Source of the DNA: Deltaproteobacteria bacterium
Lineage (GTDB): Bacteria; Desulfobacterota; DSM-4660; Desulfatiglandales; Desulfatiglandaceae
Reading direction: 5' to 3'
NCBI GenBank assembly: GCA_019307815.1
Contig: JAFDIV010000017.1
Location: forward strand, 1-64,000
Length of the DNA: 64,000 bases
Shown here piece after piece: positions 54,173 to 63,621 of the stretch. Within the stretch, counting starts at the first letter, position 1, and each line of letters starts with the position of its first letter. The translations under genes and the position numbers were made by a program. A model generated the notes under the pieces. The model was given only the letters and a program-made list of their open reading frames with translations. It had not been told where the DNA came from and did no database searches.

Positions 54173-54993
54173 AGAGCAAAATAGCAGAAGCCATCAGGAC
54201 CAGATATGAACCCGTTGGTATCATCTGGACCGATGAAAAACCGGCGGAGGCAAAGGGGTTTAAGAAGGGTAAATGGGGATGTGTTATGTGGATGCTGGCG
54301 GCTGCGGCCAAAGGCAAGATAGCGGCCTTTAGCAAGGAAACCTACGGCTGCTGGGGGGGAGGTGTAGGTCTTGGATTTGGGAACCAGTACCTTGCGTTTC
54401 CAGGGGGTATCGAGTGTTTCTATTCCTTCTTATCATCGGGCAACGAGCAGACCCCTAAAGGCAAAGAGATAGCCAAAGGGATCGAAAAGTTTGTGACCAA
54501 GGACTTCCTTGAAGATTTCCTACATGGTGAAGGGTATTTGAAATCGCCGGAGTTGGTCAAGAACTTTGTTGAGAACATGCCCATGATGGATGTTCCATCA
54601 AGATACGTTGTGTTCAAGTCACTCAAGGCAATCGATCCTAGTCAGGAACAACCGCAGGTCATCGTATTCCTTGTGAATCCTGATCAACTTTCAGCCCTTG
54701 TCATACTTGCCAATTACGGGAGAGAGGGAACAGAAAACGTTACGATTCCATATGCCGCAGGATGTCAAACCATCGGGGTTTTTGCTTACAAGGAGGCCCA
54801 ATCGGAGTATCCCCGAGCAGTGGTGGGCCTGACGGATATCTCGGCAAGATTGAACATAAGAAAACAACTTGGTAAAAACCTACTCAGTTTTGCTGTGCCG
54901 TGGAAGATGTTTCTTGAAATGGAAAAGAATGTAGGGGGGAGCTTTCTGCAAAGGCCCACATGGCAAAGCCTTTTACGAGGTATCAACGATTAA
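54169..54993 (+). CDS. DUF169 protein
   Basis: The 274-residue product matches DUF169: RYEPVGIIWTDEKPAEAKGF at the start, KWGCVMWMLAAAAKGKIAAF with a Cys, YGCWGGGVGLGFGN, and later CQTIGVFAYKEAQSEYPRAV and VGLTDISARLNIRK. DUF169 proteins are common in anaerobes and carry conserved Cys that may hold a metal or cluster; their reaction is unknown. Six or more Cys-containing motifs are preserved. The ATG lies just after the remnant permease frame. Confidence 0.85.
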   Translation: MKSKIAEAIRTRYEPVGIIWTDEKPAEAKGFKKGKWGCVMWMLAAAAKGKIAAFSKETYGCWGGGVGLGFGNQYLAFPGGIECFYSFLSSGNEQTPKGKEIAKGIEKFVTKDFLEDFLHGEGYLKSPELVKNFVENMPMMDVPSRYVVFKSLKAIDPSQEQPQVIVFLVNPDQLSALVILANYGREGTENVTIPYAAGCQTIGVFAYKEAQSEYPRAVVGLTDISARLNIRKQLGKNLLSFAVPWKMFLEMEKNVGGSFLQRPTWQSLLRGIND

Positions 54994-55082
54994 GTAAATA
55001 CCTAATTCCAGCTTAACCTGCCCGGCGGTTGATATAAGTGATGGGGATGTTGGATAGGTTAACTTTTGGAGAGGATGAATCT

Positions 55083-55853
55083 ATGAGGCAGAGAAATATC
55101 ATTTTGGAGAAAGAGGATCACATTGCTATCGTGACCATTAACCATCCACCGGCAAATACCTGGGATCTTGCCACTACAGAGCAGTTCCAGGGGGTCATTG
55201 ATCTAGTGGAAAACGACAAGGACACAAGGGTTATTATCCTTACAGGCGCAGGGGATAAGTTCTTTTCAGCAGGGTTTGATGTAAGCGATGCCAAAAATGC
55301 CGCTAAGATAAGCCCAATGGCCAGGGCCCTCTGGACACGGATTGACCGCTTTGCCAAGCCGGTGGTTGCAGCCATTAATGGACATGCTATGGGCGGTGGG
55401 TTAGAACTCGCCATGTGCTGTCATTTCAGGATTATGGTGGACGACCAAGAATTCAAGCTTGGGCTCACTGAGCTCAATCTGGGCATTATGCCCGGCTGGG
55501 GCGGGACCCAGCGGTTAGCGCGACTAGTGGGTCGGACAAGGGCCTTGGATATGATCCTTTTCAGTAGAACAATTACCCCTCAACAGGCCCTTGATATGGG
55601 CCTGGTGGACCACCTCTGTGCCCCTGAAAAGCTTATGGACAATGCCCTTGAGCTTGCGCGCAGACTGGCCGAAAGGCCCCCTGTGGCTATAAGTTGGGTA
55701 CTCAAGGCCATGGCAGCAGGGGAATATGAGGGGCTGGAAAAGGGTCTTGAAGTGGAGGCCCAGGGCAGCCTTGCAGTTCGTGATACAGAAGATCGTGAGG
55801 AGGGATTTAGGGCGTTTCTGGAGAAACGAAAGCCGGTGTTTAAGGGAGAGTAA
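55083..55853 (+). CDS. Enoyl-CoA hydratase/isomerase family protein
   Basis: ATG 55083 is preferred because GGAGAGG precedes it; an in-frame ATG at 55038 has no such site. The 256-residue crotonase-fold protein shows NHPPANTWDLATTEQF, the oxyanion-hole segments FFSAGFDVSDAK and NGHAMGGGLELAMCCHFRIM, and the catalytic-Glu region LTELNLGIMPGWGGTQRLAR, with the second Glu position occupied by a Gly-Trp pattern usual for hydratases of this subgroup. It acts in beta-oxidation or in degradation of branched or aromatic acids. It lies between DUF169 and the R-M pair without a fatty-acid operon around it. Confidence 0.92.
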   Translation: MRQRNIILEKEDHIAIVTINHPPANTWDLATTEQFQGVIDLVENDKDTRVIILTGAGDKFFSAGFDVSDAKNAAKISPMARALWTRIDRFAKPVVAAINGHAMGGGLELAMCCHFRIMVDDQEFKLGLTELNLGIMPGWGGTQRLARLVGRTRALDMILFSRTITPQQALDMGLVDHLCAPEKLMDNALELARRLAERPPVAISWVLKAMAAGEYEGLEKGLEVEAQGSLAVRDTEDREEGFRAFLEKRKPVFKGE

Positions 55854-56120
55854 GAAAAGGTGGTTTAGGCCTGGGGTGACGCAGGAAAACCTTGATGAGA
55901 CACAAATCGCATCAAGGGAGAGGAATTTATTTCGTCTCCATTTGTGCTTGACCGTCTGGCTGATTTTAATTAATAAGTACGGGACAGAAAGAGATTTTGA
56001 TTTAGTTGCACTTTCTCTAACAAATTATGTTGGTTCCTTGTATCCTATTTTTCAGTTTTATAATGGGGTAATAATAGCCCAGCTTCAGTTCGCATAGAAA
56101 TTTGTTCGGAGAGGCCGTTT
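55854..56120. other. Intergenic region before the methyltransferase
   Basis: No gene is seen. The stretch is AT-rich from 55960 to 56100 and probably contains the promoter of the R-M pair; GGAGAGG at 56109-56115 is the ribosome site of the methyltransferase. Confidence 0.35.
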
Positions 56121-57479
56121 ATGACGTCTATAGAGCCTGTCCAAATGGATCTTTTCTCCTGTGTGCCAGATGGCAGCAGAGAGCACCATGATCCCCAGAG
56201 TCGTGATCATCCAAGGGAAACTCTGAGGAGACTTTTATCAGATGATCTTGAGTTTCATGGAGAAGATACTGGTTATGCGACGCACAACTTTCATGCTTTT
56301 CCTGCCAGGTTTCCCCCACAATTGCCCCGAAAATTTATTTCCTATTTAACTCAACCTGGCGAAATAGTGTTAGACCCGATGGCTGGATCGGGTACAACTG
56401 TTGTGGAAGCTATGATACTCGGCCGATATGGCATAGGTGTCGATATTGATCCATTGGCCATCAGTTTGGCGAGCGTGAAGACTACTCCTATAGACCCTGG
56501 GGAGATCATTAGGATAGCGAGACCGATTTTTCAAAATGCAATAGCTGCTTTGCATCATGAGAGAAACACTCTCAGAGAAGCCTTTGAGGCTTATTTTGAT
56601 TCAGACACAAAGAAATTCATAGATTATTGGTTTCGTGAAGATACTCAATTGGAGCTTTTTTGTATAGCAAGGGAAATTAAAGCTATATCGGATGCAACTC
56701 TTAGACGTTTTTTTCAGATTGCCTTGTCCTCAATCATTATTACAAAATCAGGTGGGGTTTCGATGGCCTATGACCTTGCCCATACTAGACCCCATAAGAA
56801 AGAAGGCAAGATTCCTCGTTCGGCTATTGAGGAATTCCAAAAACGGCTTAAGAAAAACGTCAAAACAATTGCGAAGTTAAATAACCTCAAGGGGAAGGGT
56901 ACAATTCTATGTAGCGATGCCCAAGCCGTAAGTCTTCGTGATGACTCTATAGATCTTATCGTAACCTCTCCTCCGTACGCCTCTAACGCCATTGACTACA
57001 TGAGGGCACACAAGTTTTCCCTGGTATGGTTTGGATACAATATTGGTTCTTTGTCCAAAAAACGTTCTGATTATATCGGAGGGGAAAGGATCAGAAATTC
57101 ACCGGCTTACGCTCTCCCTGAATACACAGAGTATATTATCTCTCAGCTAGGTGATAGAGATCTCAAGAAAGCACATGTTTTGAGGCGATACTATTCGGAA
57201 ATGTATTTGTGTTTGTCTGAGATGTATAGAGTCTTAAAACCAAAAAGAACCGCAGTGGTTGTTGTAGGCTCTTCTACAATGCGAGGGGTAAATATAGAGG
57301 CGGGGAGATGTTTGGCTGAAATAGGGCAAAACGTAGGTTTTGATTTGGTTGGCATAGGACAGAGGCGCTTGGACCGTGACCGCCGTATGATGCCAGCTGG
57401 TATTGGTGGTAATTCTAGATCCCGAATAGAAGAAAGAATGCATAAGGAATATGTCCTTGGGTTCTGTAAGCTTAAATAG
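56121..57479 (+). CDS. Type II DNA methyltransferase, amino (N4-cytosine/N6-adenine) class
   Basis: The 452-residue protein has the AdoMet-binding motif I DPMAGSGTTVVEAMI near residue 85 and the catalytic motif IV TSPPY near residue 283, so motif I precedes motif IV with about 190 residues between them. TSPPY is more typical of N4-cytosine methylases. The N-terminal THNFHAFPARFPPQLPRKFI (motif X region) and the C-terminal RTAVVVVGSSTMRGV are conserved in this group. It is followed by an endonuclease gene at 29-38 bases, so it protects the host site of that enzyme. The stop is TAG. Confidence 0.9.
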   Translation: MTSIEPVQMDLFSCVPDGSREHHDPQSRDHPRETLRRLLSDDLEFHGEDTGYATHNFHAFPARFPPQLPRKFISYLTQPGEIVLDPMAGSGTTVVEAMILGRYGIGVDIDPLAISLASVKTTPIDPGEIIRIARPIFQNAIAALHHERNTLREAFEAYFDSDTKKFIDYWFREDTQLELFCIAREIKAISDATLRRFFQIALSSIIITKSGGVSMAYDLAHTRPHKKEGKIPRSAIEEFQKRLKKNVKTIAKLNNLKGKGTILCSDAQAVSLRDDSIDLIVTSPPYASNAIDYMRAHKFSLVWFGYNIGSLSKKRSDYIGGERIRNSPAYALPEYTEYIISQLGDRDLKKAHVLRRYYSEMYLCLSEMYRVLKPKRTAVVVVGSSTMRGVNIEAGRCLAEIGQNVGFDLVGIGQRRLDRDRRMMPAGIGGNSRSRIEERMHKEYVLGFCKLK

Positions 57480-57517
57480 TCCTCGGTTATTGGTAATGTA
57501 TTGTTGACTTGCCTGAA

Positions 57518-58384
57518 ATGAAGCCCGAACCTATAACAATTGCAAAGCTGCGTAAAAGATACCACAAGGAAATTTGCACCAGGATTCTGGGGAGCAGATC
57601 TGGCGTCCCTAACCTTGCAGATATAAGCAGCAAGACGAGCAAAATTTTGGCCATTGGTATGGTCAAGAGACTTGGATTCCCCCTCTGCAATGATCCTCCT
57701 GTCGGGCAAACGGTTGGAACGCTTTTTGCTGAAATAACCATGGATTTTCTCAATAACTGTTTCAAGCTATTATCACACATTAGACCAGGAGAATGGGTTT
57801 TTTCAGCTAGCCAAGCATCCGTAGGTATTGCAGCCTTTGAGCAATATGAACACTTGGCCGACCTTGCCACAGTCTTAAAGATCCACAAGGATCTCGCTGC
57901 AACGTTGGGTGTTGATTACATCATAAAACCAGATATTGTCATTGGAAGACAGCCCCTTGCAGACAACGAGATTAATGTTTCATGGAACATACTCGGTGAT
58001 AAGGACATTTCTACTTTGACCCCCTTGCGAGAAAATAACTACGACCATCCTAAACCTATTTTACACGCCAGTATTTCGTGCAAATGGACCATTAGAAGTG
58101 ACAGATCTCAAAATACGAGAACTGAGGCTCTAAATCTGATTCGTAATCGCAAGGGAAAGACTCCTCATATTTGCTCCGTTACAGCAGAGCCAATGCCCAC
58201 AAGGTTAGCGTCCCTCGCAATGGGTACTGGCGATATTGATTGTGTCTATCATATGGCCCTTCCGGAACTGGCTGCTTCAGTGAGAGAGAGCAAGAATGAA
58301 GATCAGGAGGATATGCTGATCACGCTGATAAAAGGGAAAAGGCTGCGAGATATCACCGACTTACCTTTTGACTTGGCTTCCTAG
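57518..58384 (+). CDS. NgoMIV-like type II restriction endonuclease
   Basis: Starts at ATG 57518 or 57509. The 288-291 residue protein has the catalytic pattern of the NgoMIV/Cfr10I group: KPDIVIG (metal-binding Asp, near residue 139), SISCKWTIRSDRSQNTRTEA (Ser-Cys-Lys near 187-189 with Glu 14 residues later), and GTGDIDCVYH near the end. In NgoMIV the Lys-to-Glu distance is the same, as I recall it (K187 and E201). Those enzymes are tetramers cutting GCCGGC. The site recognised here cannot be read from sequence. Pairing with an amino-methyltransferase rather than a C5-methyltransferase would be unusual for this group. Confidence 0.8.
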   Translation: MKPEPITIAKLRKRYHKEICTRILGSRSGVPNLADISSKTSKILAIGMVKRLGFPLCNDPPVGQTVGTLFAEITMDFLNNCFKLLSHIRPGEWVFSASQASVGIAAFEQYEHLADLATVLKIHKDLAATLGVDYIIKPDIVIGRQPLADNEINVSWNILGDKDISTLTPLRENNYDHPKPILHASISCKWTIRSDRSQNTRTEALNLIRNRKGKTPHICSVTAEPMPTRLASLAMGTGDIDCVYHMALPELAASVRESKNEDQEDMLITLIKGKRLRDITDLPFDLAS

Positions 58385-58567
58385 TATGTTACCGTCGGGT
58401 ATAGATATCTATTTAGGGAATATGTGGTTCTAATCTACAAGAAGGCATGTACTTGATTTAACGATTTTGATGGGATAGATAAAAGCATGTTTTACCGGCC
58501 TGTCTTGTTAGTAGCTACTCATTCGATCCCTATTATATGCTTACAATAGAGGCGATTTTCACTTTGA

Positions 58568-59746
58568 GTGGAGACGGCGTTGGGATTTCTGTCTGAATTC
58601 AGAAACTTGCTTTTTCTAGCCGCAATTTTTTTGATTAACTTCATGTCAAGGATCACCTTTGGTCCCCTTATGCCTCAGATTGAAGCGGATCTGGGTTTAA
58701 ACCACGCTGCAGCCGGCTCATTTTTTCTGATCATTTCAGCGGGATATTTTATTTCACTACTGGGGTCCGGCTTCATCTCTTCAAGAATAACACATCGCAG
58801 CACCATCATCATATCTGCGGTGGCTGTGGGGTTTGCCCTTATCGGGGTTTCTCTAAGTAACGGCATTTGGCAGATTCGCATTTCTCTACTGTTTTTGGGC
58901 CTAGCAGCCGGCATCTATTTGCCCTCTGGCATTGCTACCCTTACTGCACTTGTGAAACCAGAGCACTGGGGAAAGGCTGTTGCAGTGCATGAGCTGGCAC
59001 CCAATGTGAGCTTTGTAATTGCTCCCCTGGTGGCTGAAGCTTTGATGCAATGGTTTTCCTGGCATGGTGTCTTGGCATGCCTTGGGGGTGCGTCCATACT
59101 GTTGGGGTTGACATTTGCCAGAGCCGGCAAAGGGGGAGGATTTTATGGAGAAGCACCAAATATGACCTCCCTCAAAAGTCTTTTCAGGGTTCCAGCCTTC
59201 TGGATCATGGTCGTACTCTTCAGCTTGGGTATAAGCAGCACGTTGGGTATTTATACAATGCTTCCCTTGTATCTGGTGACTGAGCACGGAATAGAGCGCG
59301 GCTGGGCCAACACATTGGTAGCCCTTTCCAGGGTCTCCGGCATAATTATGGCCCTGGCGGCCGGGTTCATTAATGATCGGTTGGGGCCAAAGAGAACGCT
59401 AAGCGGAGTGTTCGTGATCACAGGTTCCCTTACCATACTCCTTGGTATGGTTAAGGGTAACTGGATTCCTCTAATTGTCTTTCTCCAGCCGGTTATTGCA
59501 GTGTGCTTTTTCCCACCAGGTTTTGCAGCCCTTTCCTCCCTCGGGCCTCCCAGCGCCCGCAATGTAGCGGTCTCCCTCACGGTTCCCGCCGCCTTTGTCA
59601 TCGGAGGGGGTGCGGTTCCAGCTTGGATCGGCCTTGCCGGAGACGTGGCCTCCTTTGGGCTTGGAATTGCCACAGTGGGTGGTCTGATTCTTATGGGTGC
59701 CTTTTTGGCTTTTATGTTAAGGGTGGAGCCGGCTGTAGCTGAGTGA
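58568..59746 (+). CDS. MFS transporter
   Basis: A 392-residue, 12-helix major facilitator. The first loop region MSRITFGPLMPQIEADLGLN and the central FINDRLGPKRTLSGVFVITG carry the MFS motif-A-like pattern. The start is GTG 58568. Substrate cannot be deduced. It is the last plus-strand gene of the window. Confidence 0.85.
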   Translation: METALGFLSEFRNLLFLAAIFLINFMSRITFGPLMPQIEADLGLNHAAAGSFFLIISAGYFISLLGSGFISSRITHRSTIIISAVAVGFALIGVSLSNGIWQIRISLLFLGLAAGIYLPSGIATLTALVKPEHWGKAVAVHELAPNVSFVIAPLVAEALMQWFSWHGVLACLGGASILLGLTFARAGKGGGFYGEAPNMTSLKSLFRVPAFWIMVVLFSLGISSTLGIYTMLPLYLVTEHGIERGWANTLVALSRVSGIIMALAAGFINDRLGPKRTLSGVFVITGSLTILLGMVKGNWIPLIVFLQPVIAVCFFPPGFAALSSLGPPSARNVAVSLTVPAAFVIGGGAVPAWIGLAGDVASFGLGIATVGGLILMGAFLAFMLRVEPAVAE

Positions 59747-59809
59747 AGTCGCTTTATTATCCTAACTGGCTAAGGATACAGAAAAGTGTTCTGAAGGTTT
59801 CTCCAGGCC

Positions 59810-60109
59810 TCAAATTTCACCTTCTTGCTCATCCTTTATTCGTTTTAGCTCTATTTTGACTGCATTGGCTCTATCCATACATTCCAGCTCCACAACGTCC
59901 GGGTCTCCCCACTCGGCCGGGAACGCGCCCCCAAACTGAAGCATAATGACGTACGGGAAGATATCATGGTAAAAAAAGCCGCATATCCCTGCCGTGTTAT
60001 GTCCGCTTAGTTCAAACTGATCTCCGACCTTATGACCTGCACTGCAGAAGCCTTTGACCTCTTTTATCGTGCCAACCACCCGATACCCAATTCTTTCCTT
60101 TTCTGTCAT
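59810..60109 (-). CDS. TIGR04076 family protein
   Basis: The 99-residue product has VKGFCSAGHKVGDQFELSGH and AGICGFFYHDIFPYVIMLQF followed by WGDPDVVELECMD, which define TIGR04076, small proteins of anaerobic bacteria and archaea with conserved Cys. GGAGGT precedes the ATG. Role unknown. Confidence 0.85.
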   Translation of the reverse strand: MTEKERIGYRVVGTIKEVKGFCSAGHKVGDQFELSGHNTAGICGFFYHDIFPYVIMLQFGGAFPAEWGDPDVVELECMDRANAVKIELKRIKDEQEGEI

Positions 60110-60293
60110 TTTGGTACCTCCCCAAACTAATTTTGGATTTCATGGTGACACTGCCCTTTACTCTGCCAATTGACCCAATTATGAAAACTCGGCTTTGGAC
60201 TTTTTTTCTGCAGCCAATGCCTCAGCCGACGCAGCGCTTACGGCAAGAGGGTCGAGGCAAGGCCATTAGACGAGCCTTGTATGGGAAACCAGA

Positions 60294-60911
60294 TCAGACC
60301 AGCCTCACCACCGCATCGGTAATAAAATAAAGGCCAAAATATAGCATCGCCAGCCCAGAGAGGATAAAGACTGCCATCTGCAACCTCTTTCCAAAAAATC
60401 GAGCTCCCTGAAAACTGAGCCAGCTCAAAAGTTGACACCAGGCCAAATCACAAGACCAGTGAACCACTGCCATTAAAATCAATCCAATCATCCCGAATTC
60501 AATTGAGCGCAAAATCAGGCTCGCACCCACCGTGGCCCACCAGATCAGAAAATAGGGATTGGTAGCAGTGAGCAAAATTCCGGCAACAAACGAGCCTAGT
60601 TTTCGCTCTTCCTTCATTACCTCAGCTCGGCGATAATTCCTGAGCATCTCTATCGCCATCCAGAGCAATACTCCACCGCCCAGGATACCGATGATAACCT
60701 TTGCCGACATCCTTTGGAAAAGCATGCCTACACCAAAATAGATCAGTGCCATAAGTGGAAATTCTACCACCCCGTGCCCAAGTGCAATCAAAGAGCCTGC
60801 CCAGAGTTTGCGGTTTCCCTGCGCCACCGTGATTGCGGTTATTGGCCCGGGCATCAATACACCACTCATGCTGATTACAACCACAGATAATAAAAAGATC
60901 CAGATGCTCAT
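60294..60911 (-). CDS. LysE-family transporter
   Basis: The 205-residue protein has six hydrophobic segments and the LysE motif GVLMPGPITAITVAQGNRK near residue 16. Members export amino acids or related compounds. Substrate unknown. It is separated from the TIGR04076 gene by 184 bases and transcribed in the same direction. Confidence 0.88.
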   Translation of the reverse strand: MSIWIFLLSVVVISMSGVLMPGPITAITVAQGNRKLWAGSLIALGHGVVEFPLMALIYFGVGMLFQRMSAKVIIGILGGGVLLWMAIEMLRNYRRAEVMKEERKLGSFVAGILLTATNPYFLIWWATVGASLILRSIEFGMIGLILMAVVHWSCDLAWCQLLSWLSFQGARFFGKRLQMAVFILSGLAMLYFGLYFITDAVVRLV

Positions 60912-61036
60912 TTCCCATCCACTTTTTCGGAATACAGCCTTAGGCCCAGATAGGTTAACTCAATCATTTCGGAAATAACATTACCATAACAGGTGAAGAT
61001 AATCGTAATATCAGGTAGGAACCCTTGGACTCATTT

Positions 61037-62278
61037 CTAGTATTCAGTTTCGGCTCTTTTTTTGATGGTAAAAATCAAGAGTAGAGCCAAAGCGGCCATG
61101 ACTGCATTAATCAAAAATGCCTGGTGATAACTGCCCGTGGTGTCCCGCAGTATACCGCTTACCCAGTGAACCGAGATGGCACCGGCGCCATAAAAGGGTG
61201 TCCAGGCCCCGATCACGGTTCCCATGACCTCTTTTGGAAAATAGTCGCCGGCGCAGGCCCCATATATGGGAAAGGTGACTCCATAAAAAACTGCCATGAT
61301 ACCTATTAAGAAATAGAGCATAATCCAGGATTTTCCACTCAACAGTATCCCAACTAGGCACGCGGTGATGAAAGAGTTGGAAAGAATGATAGTTCTTTTT
61401 CGGCCTATGTAATCGGATAGTGGCAGGATTGTCAGTACGCCTAGAACTTGACATATTCCGTGTACCGTGGCTAATAAACTTGCTTTTTCCAGCGACAAGC
61501 CCAGTTGATACTTTGCATAATCCACCATAAAGGTAGTGATTCCATAAAGGCTGTATGAAATAAAAAGATATGAAAGGCCTATGATCCAGAATGTTTTTTC
61601 CCTGAACAGAATGGAAAGACTGACAGCTTTTGAAAGACATTTCTCATCGGTCCTATTGAGGGTAGGAGGTGCTTTTTGCCCCCATGGTGCATAGCCTGCT
61701 GACTCAGGACTACTCCTCAGAAATACCGCGTTTAATGCCACCATTACCAATGCACCGGCCCCCAAAAAATACCAGGAATAACGCCAGCTAAAATGATCTA
61801 CGACCCATGGAAAGACAACACCCATGGTGGCGAAGCCAAGCCCGTATCCGGTGGAGAGTATTCCCAGGGCCAACCCCCTGCGGTTGGTGGTAAACCAACG
61901 CTGGACTACAGTGATGATTGGAGTCCACATGCCAGTAGCCCCAACGCCTACCATTGCATAAAATATGCACGCGGTCCAAAGGGATTTAACCGTCCCCATC
62001 AAGATTACGCCTGCTCCTAAGATGAAGGTACAGGTCGTGATGACCCGTCGTGCCCCCAGTCGATCCGTCAGAAAACCGGCCAATGGCGTCAGGATAATGT
62101 AAGAAAAGAGATAGGCGTTAAAGATGGAGCCTGCGGCAGTACGATTGAAGCCTAGATCCCTAATCATCTCAGGCAGTACAACGCTATAGCCGAGGCGTAC
62201 AGAATAATTGATAAAAAGATTAACAAAGCATGTGGCAAGAATAATCCATGCCCAGTGGATAGGATCTCTTTTTAACAC
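61037..62278 (-). CDS. MFS transporter, oxalate/formate- or monocarboxylate-type
   Basis: The 413-residue, 12-helix protein has the motif GFLTDRLGARRVITTCTFIL near residue 62 and SDYIGRKRTIILSNSFITAC near 286. The general look (NYSVRLGYSVVLPEMIRDLG) is that of MFS carriers for organic anions. Located upstream of a hydrolase-thioesterase-CoA ligase group read in the same direction, it may import the substrate of that group. Confidence 0.85.
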   Translation of the reverse strand: MLKRDPIHWAWIILATCFVNLFINYSVRLGYSVVLPEMIRDLGFNRTAAGSIFNAYLFSYIILTPLAGFLTDRLGARRVITTCTFILGAGVILMGTVKSLWTACIFYAMVGVGATGMWTPIITVVQRWFTTNRRGLALGILSTGYGLGFATMGVVFPWVVDHFSWRYSWYFLGAGALVMVALNAVFLRSSPESAGYAPWGQKAPPTLNRTDEKCLSKAVSLSILFREKTFWIIGLSYLFISYSLYGITTFMVDYAKYQLGLSLEKASLLATVHGICQVLGVLTILPLSDYIGRKRTIILSNSFITACLVGILLSGKSWIMLYFLIGIMAVFYGVTFPIYGACAGDYFPKEVMGTVIGAWTPFYGAGAISVHWVSGILRDTTGSYHQAFLINAVMAALALLLIFTIKKRAETEY

Positions 62279-62398
62279 CTGACTAGTTTCCTCTGTTTGG
62301 TAAGTCTCCCAGATGTTTTTCCCAGTACTGTATTTACAGGTTTGTGGGTGTCTCTTTTGTAATGCACTGTCGGGTCCTGTGGATATCCATAGGAATCC

Positions 62399-63172
62399 TC
62401 AATGTTGATGTCTCCTCAAGAAATTCAGCACATGCCGTAGATACTCATCCGGTTGTTGTTCATAGGTATTGTGGCCGCACTTGGGAAGCACGGCAAGCTC
62501 TCCTTTAGGGAGATGCTTGTAAAAGACCACACCCTGTTCCACATCAAAAAGAAAGCTTCTGTCAGGATAAAGTACCAGGGCCGGGCAGGTAACCTGGTTG
62601 AGAACGGGCCTGAGGTCAAAGACGCCTTTGCCATAGGCCCCACCGAACCGCCTGAACTGGTTAAAGAAGGGCTCAGCATACTCCGGCCCGTGCCATGTGA
62701 TGAGCTTTTCCTTAAGGTCAGGTTCAAGTTCTTGGAAGGATTTAGGGAATTTTAATTTGTTGAACTCACTCATGGGGACCTTGCTGAAGCACTGGGTGCT
62801 TGAAGTCACCAAGGATAGCACCCGTTCTGGAAATCTAGCAGTAAAGTCTACAGCAATGACGCCCCCTTCACACTGTCCAACCAAGTGGGTCTTATGGATT
62901 CCCAATGTATTGAGCAATAGCTCCAATTCATTAACACTTTCAGGCCGAAATCTATCACTTGTGTAAAACGTCTCAAAATCCTCTCCCCTATCTGATTTTC
63001 CATAACCTCGTCTGTCGTACATGAGGACACGGTAACCTTTTTGAATCAGTTGCGGATAAATGTGTTCCCACATCCGGGTACAACCGAATCCATGATGAAG
63101 GAGGACGATCGGATCACCGTATCCATAAATTTCGTAATAGATATTTAACTCCTTGATATTACAAAACGGCAT
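62399..63172 (-). CDS. Alpha/beta hydrolase with a cysteine at the nucleophile position
   Basis: The 257-residue protein has the fold markers LLHHGFG (oxyanion region), YDRRGYGKSD, and the nucleophile elbow LVGQCEGG with Cys 101 where Ser is usual. An Asp in LVLYPDRSF and the His in KCGHNTYEQ complete the triad. Cys nucleophiles occur in dienelactone hydrolase and a few others. Neighbouring thioesterase and acyl-CoA synthetase genes suggest a CoA-thioester or lactone substrate. The N-terminus MPFCNIKELNIYYEIYGYGD is normal for the family. Confidence 0.85.
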   Translation of the reverse strand: MPFCNIKELNIYYEIYGYGDPIVLLHHGFGCTRMWEHIYPQLIQKGYRVLMYDRRGYGKSDRGEDFETFYTSDRFRPESVNELELLLNTLGIHKTHLVGQCEGGVIAVDFTARFPERVLSLVTSSTQCFSKVPMSEFNKLKFPKSFQELEPDLKEKLITWHGPEYAEPFFNQFRRFGGAYGKGVFDLRPVLNQVTCPALVLYPDRSFLFDVEQGVVFYKHLPKGELAVLPKCGHNTYEQQPDEYLRHVLNFLRRHQH

Positions 63173-63188
63173 TTTTTCCTCATCATTC

Positions 63189-63611
63189 CTATAGTCCCGG
63201 CAAGAGATCTTTTTTGCGATAAACCAGGGCCTGGCACGTGGAGATCAGCTTTCCATCCACATTGGTAACATCTATTTGATATGTGGCTGTCCGCTTGGTC
63301 TTATTGATCTCCTTTGCTTCAGCAATCAGGATATCCTGTGGGCCGGTAGCGGCAAAGAATGTGATATTCATATTGAGGGCCACGGCTACAGTTCCGTGGG
63401 AATTAGAGGCCAGCTCAAAGGCCTCATCTACCAATCCGAAAAGCGCGCCCCCATGGGTAATACCGTGGATATTCAATTTAGCCTCGTTTACTGCCATCTG
63501 CACTTTGGCATACCCTGGTTGTATATCCAGAACCCGAAGATCAAGAAGCTGGGCAAAAGGCTCTTCCTCTGCCTTTTCCTTGAGTAAAAGGGCTATGCGT
63601 TCATTTTCCAT
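63189..63611 (-). CDS. PaaI-type hotdog thioesterase
   Basis: ATG 63611 follows AAGGGGATTGGG, giving 140 residues. LNIHGITHGGALFGLVDEAF is the hotdog helix with the catalytic HGG and Glu/Asp region, and LIAEAKEINKTKRTATYQID is the conserved closing strand. Such enzymes hydrolyse acyl-CoA esters released in aromatic or fatty-acid degradation. Lies 16 bases before the hydrolase gene and directly after the acyl-CoA synthetase subunit, so the three probably form an operon. Confidence 0.9.
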   Translation of the reverse strand: MENERIALLLKEKAEEEPFAQLLDLRVLDIQPGYAKVQMAVNEAKLNIHGITHGGALFGLVDEAFELASNSHGTVAVALNMNITFFAATGPQDILIAEAKEINKTKRTATYQIDVTNVDGKLISTCQALVYRKKDLLPGL

Positions 63612-63621
63612 CCCAATCCCC

